From Piezodorus guildinii (lineage: Eukaryota > Arthropoda > Insecta > Hemiptera > Pentatomidae), in assembly GCA_023052935.1 (NCBI GenBank), contig CM041297.1, positions 94,085,521 to 94,149,520 of the forward strand: a stretch of 64,000 nucleotides of DNA. Direction: 5' to 3'. Both the position numbers and the translations under genes were made by a program. A model generated the notes under the pieces. That model did no database searches. It had not been told where the DNA came from and saw only the letters and a list, made by a program, of their open reading frames with translations. Shown in pieces: positions 12,250-30,000 of the stretch (within the stretch, counting starts at the first letter, position 1; each line of letters starts with the position of its first letter).

Positions 12250-14026
12250 TTCCCGAAAAGGGAAATTGGTGGACTTGGTGTTGCTCCACATCTGAAAGGA
12301 CCTCCCTCTATTTTCATGGACTTCATGAGAGTTTGCTCTATTCTTTGATCAGTTGAAATTTTTGTGAAATACATGTACAATTGTACTTTTAACAACTATT
12401 TTAACACCATAAATAATAAACGAATAATTTTTTTCAAAGAAAACAATGCAGAAACTGATTTCTTTATATAAATAACTTAGATATTGTTTAAATAATATAA
12501 AAAATTATTTCGCCCATTTGAAAGGTTTCTGATTTTGATTTATATAAAAAAACAAAAATTAAAAAAAAAAATTATCAAAATCGGAGCTGTTTCTGAGGAC
12601 TTTCGGCGAAAAAGCATCATTGACATAGCTATCTCTTTAGATTCTAGATTCCAAAAATATAAATCTACGGACATAGTATGAAATGATAAAAATTTTATTT
12701 GTGATTTTTTCGGATAATATTCAAATAAAAATTATATTTCAAGAAAACCACATAAAATATAATTTAAATTAGAAAATGTTGCATGTTTTAGGAAATTGAG
12801 AAAAAAGTATAAATGTTGCGCAAAATATTATATAACATATGTAAAGCTTATTGATATAGATATAAAACGACACATCATGCATTAAGATTGAACGAATAAT
12901 AGCGAAGTTATGGGCAATAACTAAAATAGTCCCGAAACGGATATTCAAGGGGGGCTAGCGAGAGAGAAATGGGGACTTTTGAGAAAATACCCCTCTAATA
13001 AAGTCCTAACAACTGACAAAAAATCGGCTTGACTCTTAATTTCTTCGGACCCAAATTTATTGTCTGGGCTAAGCGGGAATAACAGCGTTTTGAATTCAGC
13101 AGTGGTGGAATGGCCATTTTTCTTGAATTGTCTTGAGTTGTTGACTGTGGCGGGTTCCTCTTTTTAAGCTCTTTGATTAATTTATCGTTATACATATAAA
13201 ATAATTTAATGACTAAATATTCGCATATATTTTTATACCTTAATATAATTATTTGGAAATAATAAACCATTGTGTAATAATTTGCAGGTTTTTTTAAATT
13301 TTTATTTTAGTTCTACATATCTTGAAACGTAATACCTTCAATTTGTCTCTGTAATAATTACTATACTTTGCTTTTTTTGTGGAGGGGGGAGGAAGGGACA
13401 ACACAGCATGATTGTACTCTGAAGTATCCAAATGACAAGTAGTTACAACTGCTGCCTTCTTTTAAAAATAGAATTTTGCTCGAAATTGCCAAGTCTGGGG
13501 TAAGCCACACATTGGCTTTTCCAGCCTGGACCTATTAATTCCTCCCCTTGGATTTCATTTCACTATACTATCTTCACATCTTATTACGTCTCGTCCTGAA
13601 CGAGCTACTAGATCCATAATCATGTAAAGAGATTTTATTTGTGTATGATTGGAAAATAACGAGGAATCTGATTCACGAAATATTGTGTACAAAATCTGTC
13701 TCCTTGTTCTTTTACGACTTGTTTATTCACCAAGAAATTCTAAATATCTATCACTCAGCGCTTTTTTTACTATGAGAGATGTTATCTTATAGTTACAATG
13801 GTTTTATTGATGTGTGCCATGTGAGGTAAAATCGTTTAAAATAATGTCTTTAATTAGACTTTGGGTAGTTGTTTAGTCATTTCTCTTTCGATTTTATGAC
13901 AATCATGACTCAGGGGTACTCCGTACCTCCTCAATTAGACTTTTAATGAATAATCAAAGATTGGAAAAATTTGAAATTGAATTAATTTGATAGAAAATGA
14001 ATCTTTTTTGCCCTGGCTGTTATTTA
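12250..14026. other. Unassigned intergenic DNA
   Basis: No coding or RNA gene is supported. A 49-bp segment at 13241-13289 recurs at 51814-51860 and, inverted, at 42483-42525, so part of this stretch is an unidentified repeat. The open frame at 12995-13270 on the minus strand has no recognisable family. Confidence 0.45.
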
Positions 14027-14640
14027 TTTTTTTTTATTTATTTGCTATTCCGCATCTACCCTTTCGGGTCATTAGCGGGTCTTGATTCTACGTTTATATT
14101 GAGTTTAACAGACCAATGTCTCTAAGAAACTCAAAAAGTCTTAGAATTATGTCTTCATCATTTCCTAATGCTTCTTTTAAGCTTAAAGGTATGTTATGTC
14201 TTGTTCTGGTGTCAGTGTACAGTGTGCATGATGTTACAATGTGTTTTATGGTCAGTGTTGTGTTACATGTATCACAGAATGGCGGATCCAGGCCTCTCAT
14301 TAAATATCCGTGTGTAAAGGCTGTATGGCCTATCCTCAGCCTTGCTAACACTACCTCTTCCTTTCTGCTTTTTCTGCATGATGTGGTCCAAGGAGATACA
14401 TCTTGCTTTATCTCTGTCAGTTTAGTACTGGAAGTGGCCCATTCAGTTTTCCACTTGTTAATAATGGCCTTCCTGCAATGCCTCTTCCACTCTTCTGCTG
14501 TGGTTATGTTCACATTTTCGGTCGCAGGTTCATTCAGCCTCGCCCTGTTTGCTTCTCTGTCGGCTACATCATTTCCCACAATACCGCAATGCGACGGGAC
14601 CCATTGCTGGACTGTTATTAATGTGTGAACTTTTTCATTA
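14027..14640 (-). mobile_element. I-clade LINE ORF2, 5'-truncated: RNase H end plus zinc knuckle
   Basis: The minus-strand frame 14579-14094 and its upstream extension hold the end of an RNase H domain (WVPSRCGIVGNDVADREAN, where the D of DVADREAN is a catalytic-type residue). A linker follows, then the cysteine/histidine motif FCDTCNTTLTIKHIVTSC, typical of the C-terminus of I-clade non-LTR retrotransposons. Reverse transcriptase and endonuclease are absent, as expected from 5' truncation. The stop at 14094 is followed by a short 3' UTR ending in an A-rich tract near 14025-14045. The reading frame is still open, which suggests a fairly recent insertion. Confidence 0.85.
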
Positions 14641-14886
14641 ATTTACGATACTTTCTTATTTGATACTAAAATAGACCTTATATAGAGTTTGAACTGAGAT
14701 GGCTATCCATATCAAAAACTAGCCGGGGCTCCCAGCTCTATAAGCAGTTCTCCATTCCCTAATTGGGGAGGTTATATTATCAGCTTGATAACCTTCGCAA
14801 CAATTCACTGCGGCAAATCATTTTTATTTTGACATTCAGTTTAATTATTCTATGGTCTATGATTCTTGAGTTACGATATTTATAAA

Positions 14887-20358
<5,472 letters not shown>

Positions 20359-21936
20359 TTATTCTCAACTCTCCGTCGAATAAGCATTATGGCTATTTAA
20401 GAAGCCTTTTTTTGGTTTTCTCTATCTGTGTCATTTCTATTTTTGTGCACATTCAACTAATTGTACAAATGGGTCAATTATTGGTCGGGGGTCATTGCGT
20501 GAGGTAGGAGTCTGTGCACATTAGATTATTTCTTCCTGAATCTTTTTAGATGTTCTTAAAGGTTCTAACCGGTCTTCTTCCTTTTCTAATTATATCTCTA
20601 AATAAATCTTGTTTAGCCTCTAGTCTACTTATTCTCAGCCGTCAAATAGATTTATAAAATTGATATGATTAGTTTTATGAAAAATCTTTGAAATAATGTG
20701 AATGATTGAATTTTTATAAATTGTATACTTAATGTTTAGATTATGTGGAATCATTATGATGCATGTAAGTAAAAAAAAAAAAAGAAGAGTATTATCTCAA
20801 CAAATTCACAATGTGATGTTAAGACTTAACTATTAATCATTAGTAATTTAAGTTGTTCTTGTTATTTATTTTGTAAATAATTTCTTTTTTTATGTATATA
20901 TATTTTTTTAATTTTCCTTTAATATATATGAATAGGTATTTATTAATTTAACCTATAGCTTGTTTTTAAGTGAATTTTGTAAATAAACTTAATATTGATA
21001 ATATTTGGGTTAAATGAAAACAATTTTTGACCATTCTTTTATCATAGCTTATTTATTACTCATTATCTTCATATTAATTTTTTATTGAATGTGCTATTTT
21101 TTTATCATTCATGTTTTGAATTGGCAGAAAATTATATGTGTCTTTTCTTTTTTTTTAATTTTTCTTATATTAAATTAATGAACCCTAATTTTTATTGAGA
21201 ACTCATCTGGTGCTATTAGAAATCGAAAAACGTATGTAAGATTTTGGAGGTTTTATTATTAAAATTCATTGGCTTTTTATTACCTTTGCTTTAATACTTA
21301 GTTGTATTGTTATTACTTTGATTTTATCGAGATCAAATAGTGTGTGTTTGACTAAATTTTTGTATAAACTTTTTCGGAAGATTAATAACCACCATGGTTT
21401 TTTCAAATGTATAGTGTTCAGTTTTATACCCTTAGGTAGACTGACAGCTCTTTTTACTCTATTGTCTGAAAGGTTGGTTTGCTGAGGATTGACAAAAGAA
21501 TTATATCAAAATAAGAAGCTTGTTTTCATTGTCTTCATATTCATTCTATTGTGAAATCTGAAGATTAAAGAATTGTTCATTTAAACTACACTAACCGAGA
21601 TTCAGACCATTCTGACAATCTTGAAAAAAAATTTCCTTTTGTATTGAATCCATTAATAGATACAGAATATATCTGAAAAGAAGGTGGAGGGATATTAAAA
21701 TTTAAATATCCTAGGCTTCTAAAAAAATTATTTTTTTCCCCTAATACTCAAATAGCTTCATTGTTTTTTTTTTTGTTACTTTTTTCATATTACCAACAAT
21801 GTATGTACATAGGTTTGAATTAATAAATGTTCTCATTACAAATTTTAAATTTTATTCTCAAATGTGATCTTGTTTATTCATATTATTATCATGTTTCACA
21901 TGCTGGAATTGTGTAGAATAAAATTAAAAAAGATAT

Positions 21937-21992
<56 letters not shown>

Positions 21993-22475
21993 CTTTCTTT
22001 TTAATTTTATGTTAGTGTTTAAAACTAGTTTACTGGAAAATGCCTGAATCTAAAAAATAATAAAATGAAGGGTACTGGTATATATTGTCCATAACTTCCA
22101 TGCCAATTACTATATACATATAAAATATGTTTTTATGAAATATCAACATCATTATTTTTTTTCAGAGTTGGGCAAAATTAACGATGAATAAATTGTATTT
22201 ACCTGTCATCTTTTATGTAAGATATTTTTTTGAATTAAAAGAAATTAAACTGATAAAAAATGATTCAATAAGTAACAATTCGGCAAATATATATTATTTG
22301 ATAAATATCACGAACAATTATTAAACAGGAAAAACAAAAACATATATATATTTCAAAATAATAAAATTTTAGAACTTTTTTTTAATATAGCATTTTATGA
22401 TAATGTTATTTGTTACTGATGTTGATATCATTTAATAGAAAATTTAATATTTTATTCTAAAATAGTTCCTTGTAA
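20359..22475. other. LCMT1 3' UTR and intergenic DNA
   Basis: AT-rich sequence after the LCMT1 stop, with AATAAA-type signals near 20600 and 20985 and an (AT)n tract at about 21940-21988. I see no gene or recognisable element. Confidence 0.6.
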
Positions 22476-22813
22476 ACCTATAAAATAATACCTGAACATT
22501 TAGTAAAAATCGTTAGAGCCATTTTTGAGAAATTCATTAAAAGGTGCAAAATGTATGGTACAAAGCAGCTCATCTGGTTAGCTGATTTTTATGAAAAAGT
22601 AGCTGTAGAATCTAGAGCTTATAATCGTCTTAAATATGAAATTTCAGTTTCGTACGACTTTTTTATTTTCACGCTAGACTTACCACAAACATTTTTGTGG
22701 GACCTGGTCATTTGGACTAAAACATGTATTTCCGTTGAAAATTCAAATTAGAAAATCTTCACAATCACAATATTTTCCTATACTATATATTTCATATAGA
22801 GGTAAGTACAAGT
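22476..22813 (+). mobile_element. Family A repeat, 5'-truncated copy
   Basis: It contains the conserved block from AAAATCGTTAGAGCC through AAAAGGTGCAAAATGTATGG to the 3' palindrome and GGTAAGTACAAG. Its last 13 bases became the target site of the SINE that follows. Confidence 0.75.
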
Positions 22814-23116
22814 TGTTTGTTGCTTATTTATTTAATGTAACTTTATGTTACTGTGGCTAATCGGACGATGCTACAGTGGGAGTCCTAAATTTTGCCTATC
22901 CAGGTTTTATAAGGATAGGGATCTTTAACAAGTACCCGACATCGTGGGCTACTAATGTTACAAGGCTCGGGACCATCTTGTAACATTCCTTCCGAAGGAC
23001 GGTATAACTAAGGATTTTTTACTCCCATTAAAAAATCCTAGTACCACCTGCGGGGTTGAACCGTGACCTGTAGCATAGGAGGCTATTATGCTAGCCACTC
23101 TGCTACAAGTGATCCC
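22814..23116 (-). mobile_element. SINE family 1 copy inserted in the family A 3' end
   Basis: Complete minus-strand copy. The 13-bp duplication GGTAAGTACAAGT flanks it exactly at 22801-22813 and 23117-23129. The duplicated site is the conserved 3' terminus of family A, so the SINE is younger than that family A copy. Confidence 0.9.
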
Positions 23117-23229
23117 GGTAAGTACAAGTAAAAAACTTTAATTAAAAATAAATACAAAATTTAATAATAATAAATGAATTAAATTTTAAAAAAATATAAA
23201 GAATTTTTGAACCTGATAACTATTGTTGG

Positions 23230-23535
23230 TGAGAATTTAAATCATTAGCTTTCCAACAATATATTATACATTGATATTATTTTTCTTATGTTAATTGGAA
23301 AAAAAAAAAAAAAAAAAAAATTACCGTTGTCTCCTTCAGTTGTTCATTAAATATGTTCATCTTTAATATTAGCCAGTTTTTTGTCAATGCAAAACAAGAT
23401 GAAATGGTTATTTGTTTAAAAATATACAGAAACTTAAGAGATGGAAAATTACAAATTTCGGCATTTAAGCCCTTAATTAAATTTAAGCCGATATAGTGCA
23501 TCAATTCAGAATCGTTCGGATAATATATGCATATT
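23230..23535 (+). mobile_element. Degenerate family A fragment
   Basis: It retains AGCTTTCCAACAATATATTA, TTGTCTCCTTCAGTTG and CGGCATTTAAGCCC from the middle of family A. Both ends are missing. Confidence 0.55.
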
Positions 23536-23559
23536 GGAAAAACCATAGGTTTGGAGGGG

Positions 23560-24045
23560 TAACTGCTATAACTCTGGTTCTTGAGGAGTACTAATTATAA
23601 TTATTGCGGTAAAAAATAGAATGAATTGGTTACTAACTAAATCTTCATAAGTTTCAACTCGAGATTCGAAAGGTGTCAGGCCAGCGGCAGGGACCTGAAC
23701 AAATAACTACGATCAGGTCATGTTGAAGAAAACTCTCTCTCCTGTTCTTCCAAAACAAATATGAGCTTTACCCATTGTTAATATTGAATGGAAACAAAAA
23801 ATAACAAAATATATATATATTTATTTTTTTAATAACTTTTACAAGTATAAATTAAAATAGATTTATAAATAAAATACAATAGATTCTGAAAAAAAGTATT
23901 TTGTACTATATTTACAGCCATTCATACAGAAAGTTTAAAAAAATACTCTTAGTAAAAAGATTTAGGGTGTCAGTCACTGTCACTATATACAGATAGAAAG
24001 CTACTTTATGTCATGGACAATTCAAGACATACGCTGTAACTAGGT
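23560..24045 (-). other. ACADVL 3' UTR region
   Basis: AT-rich sequence after the stop codon at 24048-24046. A minus-strand AATAAA (TTTATT at about 23819-23824) lies roughly 220 nt past the stop and is a reasonable polyadenylation signal, though others exist. Confidence 0.45.
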
Positions 24046-27000
24046 TTATAAATTAAGTGGATTAGGTTGGACGAATCCTCCATTTTCACAAACATTTTTG
24101 GCAATTTGAGACATGTTGCTGAAATTAGTATTATGCTCAGGACTTTTCAGAGCTCCAAGATTAGCAGCAACTCTCATGGAACCCTAAAAAAAATAATGAT
24201 TATTAGAACAATTACCATTTATTAGCTTAAAGCACATTAACAAGGAGGGGATACCAAAGGTGTCTTACAGATTTTGATAAAATTTTTGTGGATAAAATTA
24301 AACATTAAACCCTGCAAAATATTTGAGGTCAATGCTCCTAAGGAGTCGCATAAAAAACACATGTTATTTAATATCTCTAGTTCTGATGAAGGTGGAAAAA
24401 TAAGTTTTGTGTAAAAATTACACTATTTCAACGTAGATTAAATAAAAAAATAAACCATTAAACTATTTAAGTTTCATGCTTGTAAGAACCCTAAAAAATA
24501 TAAATAATCTCATCAAAACGGTACTTTTAATAATTTCTCTTAAAACCTGTGTTCAGATTAAGATTCCTTTTTTAGGAGTGAGGAAAACAATTTTTAAGAA
24601 ACCTTATTGAAAGTACTGTTTTGATGAGATTATTTATATTTTTAGGGTTATTACCAAGCATAAAACTTTCAATTCTAATGGCTTATTTTTTTTTAAATTT
24701 TCCACTTTGAAATAGGGTAATTTTGACACCATACTTATTTTTCTACCTTTACTAGAACCAGAGATATTAAATGTAATGTGTTTCTTTCCTATTTTTTTTT
24801 TTTTTTACACAACTCCTGGGAAGCGTTGGCCCCTAATATTTTGCAGAGTCTAATGGTTTAATGTCTAGTTTTACCAGAAAAAATTATCATCAAAATCAGT
24901 GAAACACATTTGGGATCGTCTCCTTGTAAATTCAAATTTATCATTCCAAAATCATGGTTTTTATATATCACTACATTTTCCTGAAAACAACAGAACATGA
25001 TTTCTCTGAATTATTATATTCTATAGTACAATACTAGTCAGATCCACTATTAAAAATAAATAACTCCATTGAAATACTGTATTGAAATAAACTAACACTG
25101 CTTTAATACATGCCACCTTTATTGATAAATATCATAATCATTCAGCATCTGGTAATGGCCCATGAGCTGAATTGTTGAGATTCATCTATAAAGAGACAAG
25201 GGAGGGGGAAAGGGCCAAATGCAGTTTAAGTTGATTTCACATTAAAGTATCAACCTTCTCCTGAAACTCAAAACTTGAAACACTGAAATAGATTTAGCAC
25301 AAAACTACCTTATCACATATTTTCAATGGTCAAACATATTTTCTAAGAATGCCCCTTTTACATTTCGAGTTTGACTACATTGGGACTTGCTCTAGACATT
25401 TCAATTAGTCTAGGTGATGATATAGCCAAAACATCAAAAGTGCTGAATTTTTTAAATATAAATAACATATCAAATAAACTTTAACACTTATCGTAATTAG
25501 TATTATATATGCATGCAGTGATCATTAGTGATTTTTTTTTTTTTTTTTTTTTTGGAAATCTTTATTAATGTTTATGTATTTTTCTTAAATTTAAGACAAT
25601 TATTTTATTTTATTCAATAATTTTACTTATTTTTCCCTATATTTTATTTCTATTCTAATATCGCCATAGCAATTAAAGCTTAAAGATGCACAGGCGTTGA
25701 TGACTTTGAGGTTTTACACCTTAAGCACAAACAAACAAACTACCTCATCACAGAGCTTTCAACTCAACTAAATACTAAAGAGCTTTATGAGAAAATATAA
25801 CTTAATATGAACACAAATAATAAATAAATACCTCAGAGCACCAAACTTTGGCCATGAGTGCTTCATGCTGGGCAGAGGATAGGTTCTTCTGGAGAGATCT
25901 GGTGGCTCGAGAAAGGACAACAGACATGGTGTAGATGTCGATTGCAGCACTAGCTACCCTGTTGAGGAGGAATTGCTCTTCAACTATTCCTCTTCCAAAC
26001 TTCATCAACAGTGCCTCAACTGCAGGTCCAAAATCAGCAATACATTTGGCAACGAGAGCAGCCGATGAAGTGAGGCTAGGGTGAACAAGATGTCCAAGAG
26101 ATGGAGTGCCACCAAGCCCGACTGTTCTCAGCCCTCTTTTGGTCACCTCTTCCAATATCAGTGAGAGGTGAGCGGTTGGCTGGCGGAAAGCCTTCTGGAG
26201 TTCCTTCAAGTGGGAGCCAGCATATTGGATACCTGCAAGGACAAAATATTTAATAGTTTTATTTTGTTAACATACTGATTTGTATTCATTAAAAATATGG
26301 TAAAAATCCAACTGTATTTAATAATTTACATGCTGTATTCTATGGATGTTTTTAGGAAAGTAAGTCAAGGTAAGGTACTGAAAGATATGAGACTATGCAT
26401 AAACATATGAAAATGTCGAATTGATGAAAACTTAATCAACCTTAACGCTACATCCTGTTAACATGACTAATATTAAATACCAACCTGTAAGGGCAACAAA
26501 GAGCCTCAAAATATCATTTGTGCCTTCAAAGATCTTGAAAATTCTCAAGTCTCTCATGACTCTTTCCAGACCAGTTCCTTTCATGAAACCCATTCCACCG
26601 AGGATTTGAATAGCTTCATCAGTTACTGTCCAAGCACTGTCAGAAGCAAATACCTGTAAAAAAAATATGTATGTATAAATTGGTATTCAATAACCTGAAG
26701 TAATGATCTAAACCTCCATTATTTGATATTCCAGTCCTGCCTGTCTCAGATTACAGACTAAACTGTCTATTTATAAAACAATTAACTGATTTGAAACACA
26801 AAACTCGTTTTCTGGTTTCACAGCATGTCTAGTGGAAATTTTGTTAATCAAAGTTTCACTAGACATGCTGCCGGCTTCTTCACGTTTTTAAGTTAGGATT
26901 CTTACTAATAACCCTGAGGAAACTGGCAGCTCATCTGGTGAAAGGTTAGTGAACAAACACCAATGAACCCAGAAATGACTATCAAGATAACAAGGACATT

Positions 27001-30000
27001 GTAAGCCTTAATGATTTCTTAAATTAATTACTACTTAATCATTTTAACATTTTCTTGAAAAATTTCAAGGATATTTAGTTATACAATTAACAAATATTCA
27101 AATATTAAATAAGGGAATTACCAATAAAAAAAAAAAAAAAAAATCAATGCACATTGATTATAAACATTCCTTTATGATCTTTATTATAAAGGCAATGAAA
27201 ACTTCATATTTTTAAACAGGAGCTCCAGAATTACAATCCTTTATAAAACCCAAATTAATTACAATGTATTATACTTATTCAAAATACCAAATAATTAAAA
27301 CTACTTATTTTTACAACAAATCTTCGATGAACAAAATAAGCAAAATTATGTGAAATTTCACTCCTTTGTTAGGATAAAGTATTTCTCTTTGATGTTATTT
27401 ATATCAATGTAGATGCTTTCCTTAATCATTAGATCAAAGCTCAGTTAAGTATCACAAAACTTTCAAAGAATATTAAACCATAGTTATTCCGGTTCGGTCA
27501 TAAAAATGATAAATTTCTTATTGATAGCCAATTATACTTAGCTATTATTCATCATACAATGGCTCCTTCAGTTGAAAAAAAAGATAGTTGAAGAGGATTT
27601 AAACTATTTGCAAAAAAGATTTAATCAATAACTGGTGCAAACATCATCGTGATTCTGTCACAGGGAGATTCTATAAATCTACTGTTCAGTGTATCCTAGA
27701 GAAGCCGTGGTTTAATGACATGAACCTACCAAAACATATCATTAAAAATTTCTCCCTACTTAGATCAAACCATGGGTTGTGCAATGTGTACCAGCAGTGC
27801 ATTGGGGTTCTTACTTCCTTTAAGTGAGGTACGTATAATGATGATAAATATGAGACTCTCAAGCACATAATTATAGAGTGCCCTGTTAATGGAAACCAAA
27901 TAAATAAATATCTAGATTTTTTAAATATCTACAATGATGTAATATAATTGGTATGGAAGTTTATTGACATAAAAAAATCATGACGAAACTGTAAGTAAAA
28001 AATATATATCTAAGAATAAAATAGCACTACTATTTACTAATCCATAACTATTTAATAATAATGTGCTGATATAAGTTGTATGGAGAACTCCAAAGCCAGA
28101 AAGGAGAAGAAAAAAAACTATACACGATAAGAATTACTGCCTTATCAGCTGAAGCAGATAATGGCTCAATGATTTTTTTGCTGTTTTGTTAATTATTGAA
28201 GCATTAAATTGGTTTTAAGGAAATTAAGAATACTATTTCAGTTAAAGAACATTAAAACCAGCCATATACATCTTGGCCAGGTATTTTCGATTTAACTAAG
28301 TATTTTAAAAATTAATTCATAAAATACATTCTTAAGTTTTCTTAATTGTTAGTATCTATTCCAATAAAATTATGATGCTAAGCAAGATTTTTATTTTTGG
28401 CATGATGTTTTATACTGGTTCACTCTTTATTCATTTTCCTTAAGCCAAGATGTTTTAATGAAGCTAAGTTGAACATAAAAGAGTTTCTAAAAAAATGTCT
28501 TGCTTAATAATTACGGGTTCATACCACTAACAGTCTCATAATTCATAAACTTTTAATAATACATGCTTTTGGTGCATTTTCACTTTTGTTAATGGCATGA
28601 AGCCTTACTTAAAATTTATATAAATAACTGTCTACTCCTGCCACAAATGCCTTTCTTACTTTTGAAATAGCTGCTTCAAGATGATAATCTGCACTTCCTG
28701 AGTCCATGTTTCCTGAGATACAGTAGGCAAGGCTCTCAGTGGCATAATGCAGCATTGCCATTCGTGCCAGCTTCTCTTGAATGGTTCCGTAAGAGTCAAT
28801 TCTGCGACCGAACTGGATACGAGTTGTAGCGTGTTCGACTGCTTTCTTGGAGACGGACCTCATTGTACCAGAAAGCGCAGCAGCCATTCCAAAACGTCCA
28901 TTATTCAATATATTCATAGCCACCTGCAGAAATAAATAGTTAAAGTAACAGCCATCCACAATCAGAGTAACAGTGAGTATAAAAAAAAGAAAAAAAAAAA
29001 AAAAAAAAGAAGTCTAGTAGACACCGTTCACTCCAATATTAACTTTTGGTATTGCTTAAAATGTAATAAATAAAATAAGATTTAATATATAACCTTACAA
29101 TAACAAATATTTTTAATTACTTATAATCTAATCTATTATTTGTGGAATTGTATTAACATAAAAATATTTTTAATATTATAATTTTTGTCAAAAAATTTGC
29201 TTAAACATTATTTTCAAGTATTTTTTTGAAGTTGTTAGACATCGATATCAAATTATAATTGTTAACTAATATATTTTTGGATTAGTACTTACCATTTTAG
29301 CTATATTGGTTTCAATGAAAAAAAACAAAAAATTTTTTTTTTATATATTATGTAACTTTTTTACACCCATGAAAATGTAATACGTCTAACCCTGTTAATG
29401 TTAGTGTTATTGGGTCATCAAATCAAAAATGTAATGAAAAATATTTATTGGAAGGAATTAGTCCGGGTGGTGGTCATTAAATGAAACAACTATAAATAGT
29501 GGATACTATTTAGTTGTTCAATTCCTTCCAGTAATTCTCAACGGTCAACTTATTATATCTACCAAAAATATATATTGTTATTTTTTCTATTTTCTCTGGA
29601 ATAACAACCAGTAGATTATAGATAAAAATATCCATGATCTGTAGTTTTCCCTTGTCTGGGAGAAATTGAGTTTTTAAAATAAATTTCTAATGTAGTTATT
29701 TGTTTAAGTTTCTACCCTAATTGTTAACATCTTGTATGATTATTCAGAATCATTGCTGATCTAGAGGCAGAAGTTGGTGCTAAAACCTTCCTAAAATGTC
29801 ATAACATTGTTTCAAAATATATCTGCCATGCCAGTTCACAGCCGTTAACAGGAAAAAGAGGCAAAAATGTCTGGACTATAACAGTCTACTGTTTTTAAAG
29901 GGTTAAAGAAATTTCATTATTGCTTACAACAAAATGAATATGTCATATTTTCTTTTTAAAGGGCAAATTTTAAATTTAGTAAAAAATGGATAAATATTAA

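Noticed and set aside
14116..14628. 170-codon plus-strand open frame
   Set aside because: It is antisense to the LINE RNase H/zinc-knuckle frame on the minus strand, which has clear family motifs.
27686..27868. Minus-strand open frame in ACADVL intron 7
   Set aside because: It is the reverse strand of the LINE remnant at 27600-27960; the plus-strand reading shows the family motifs.
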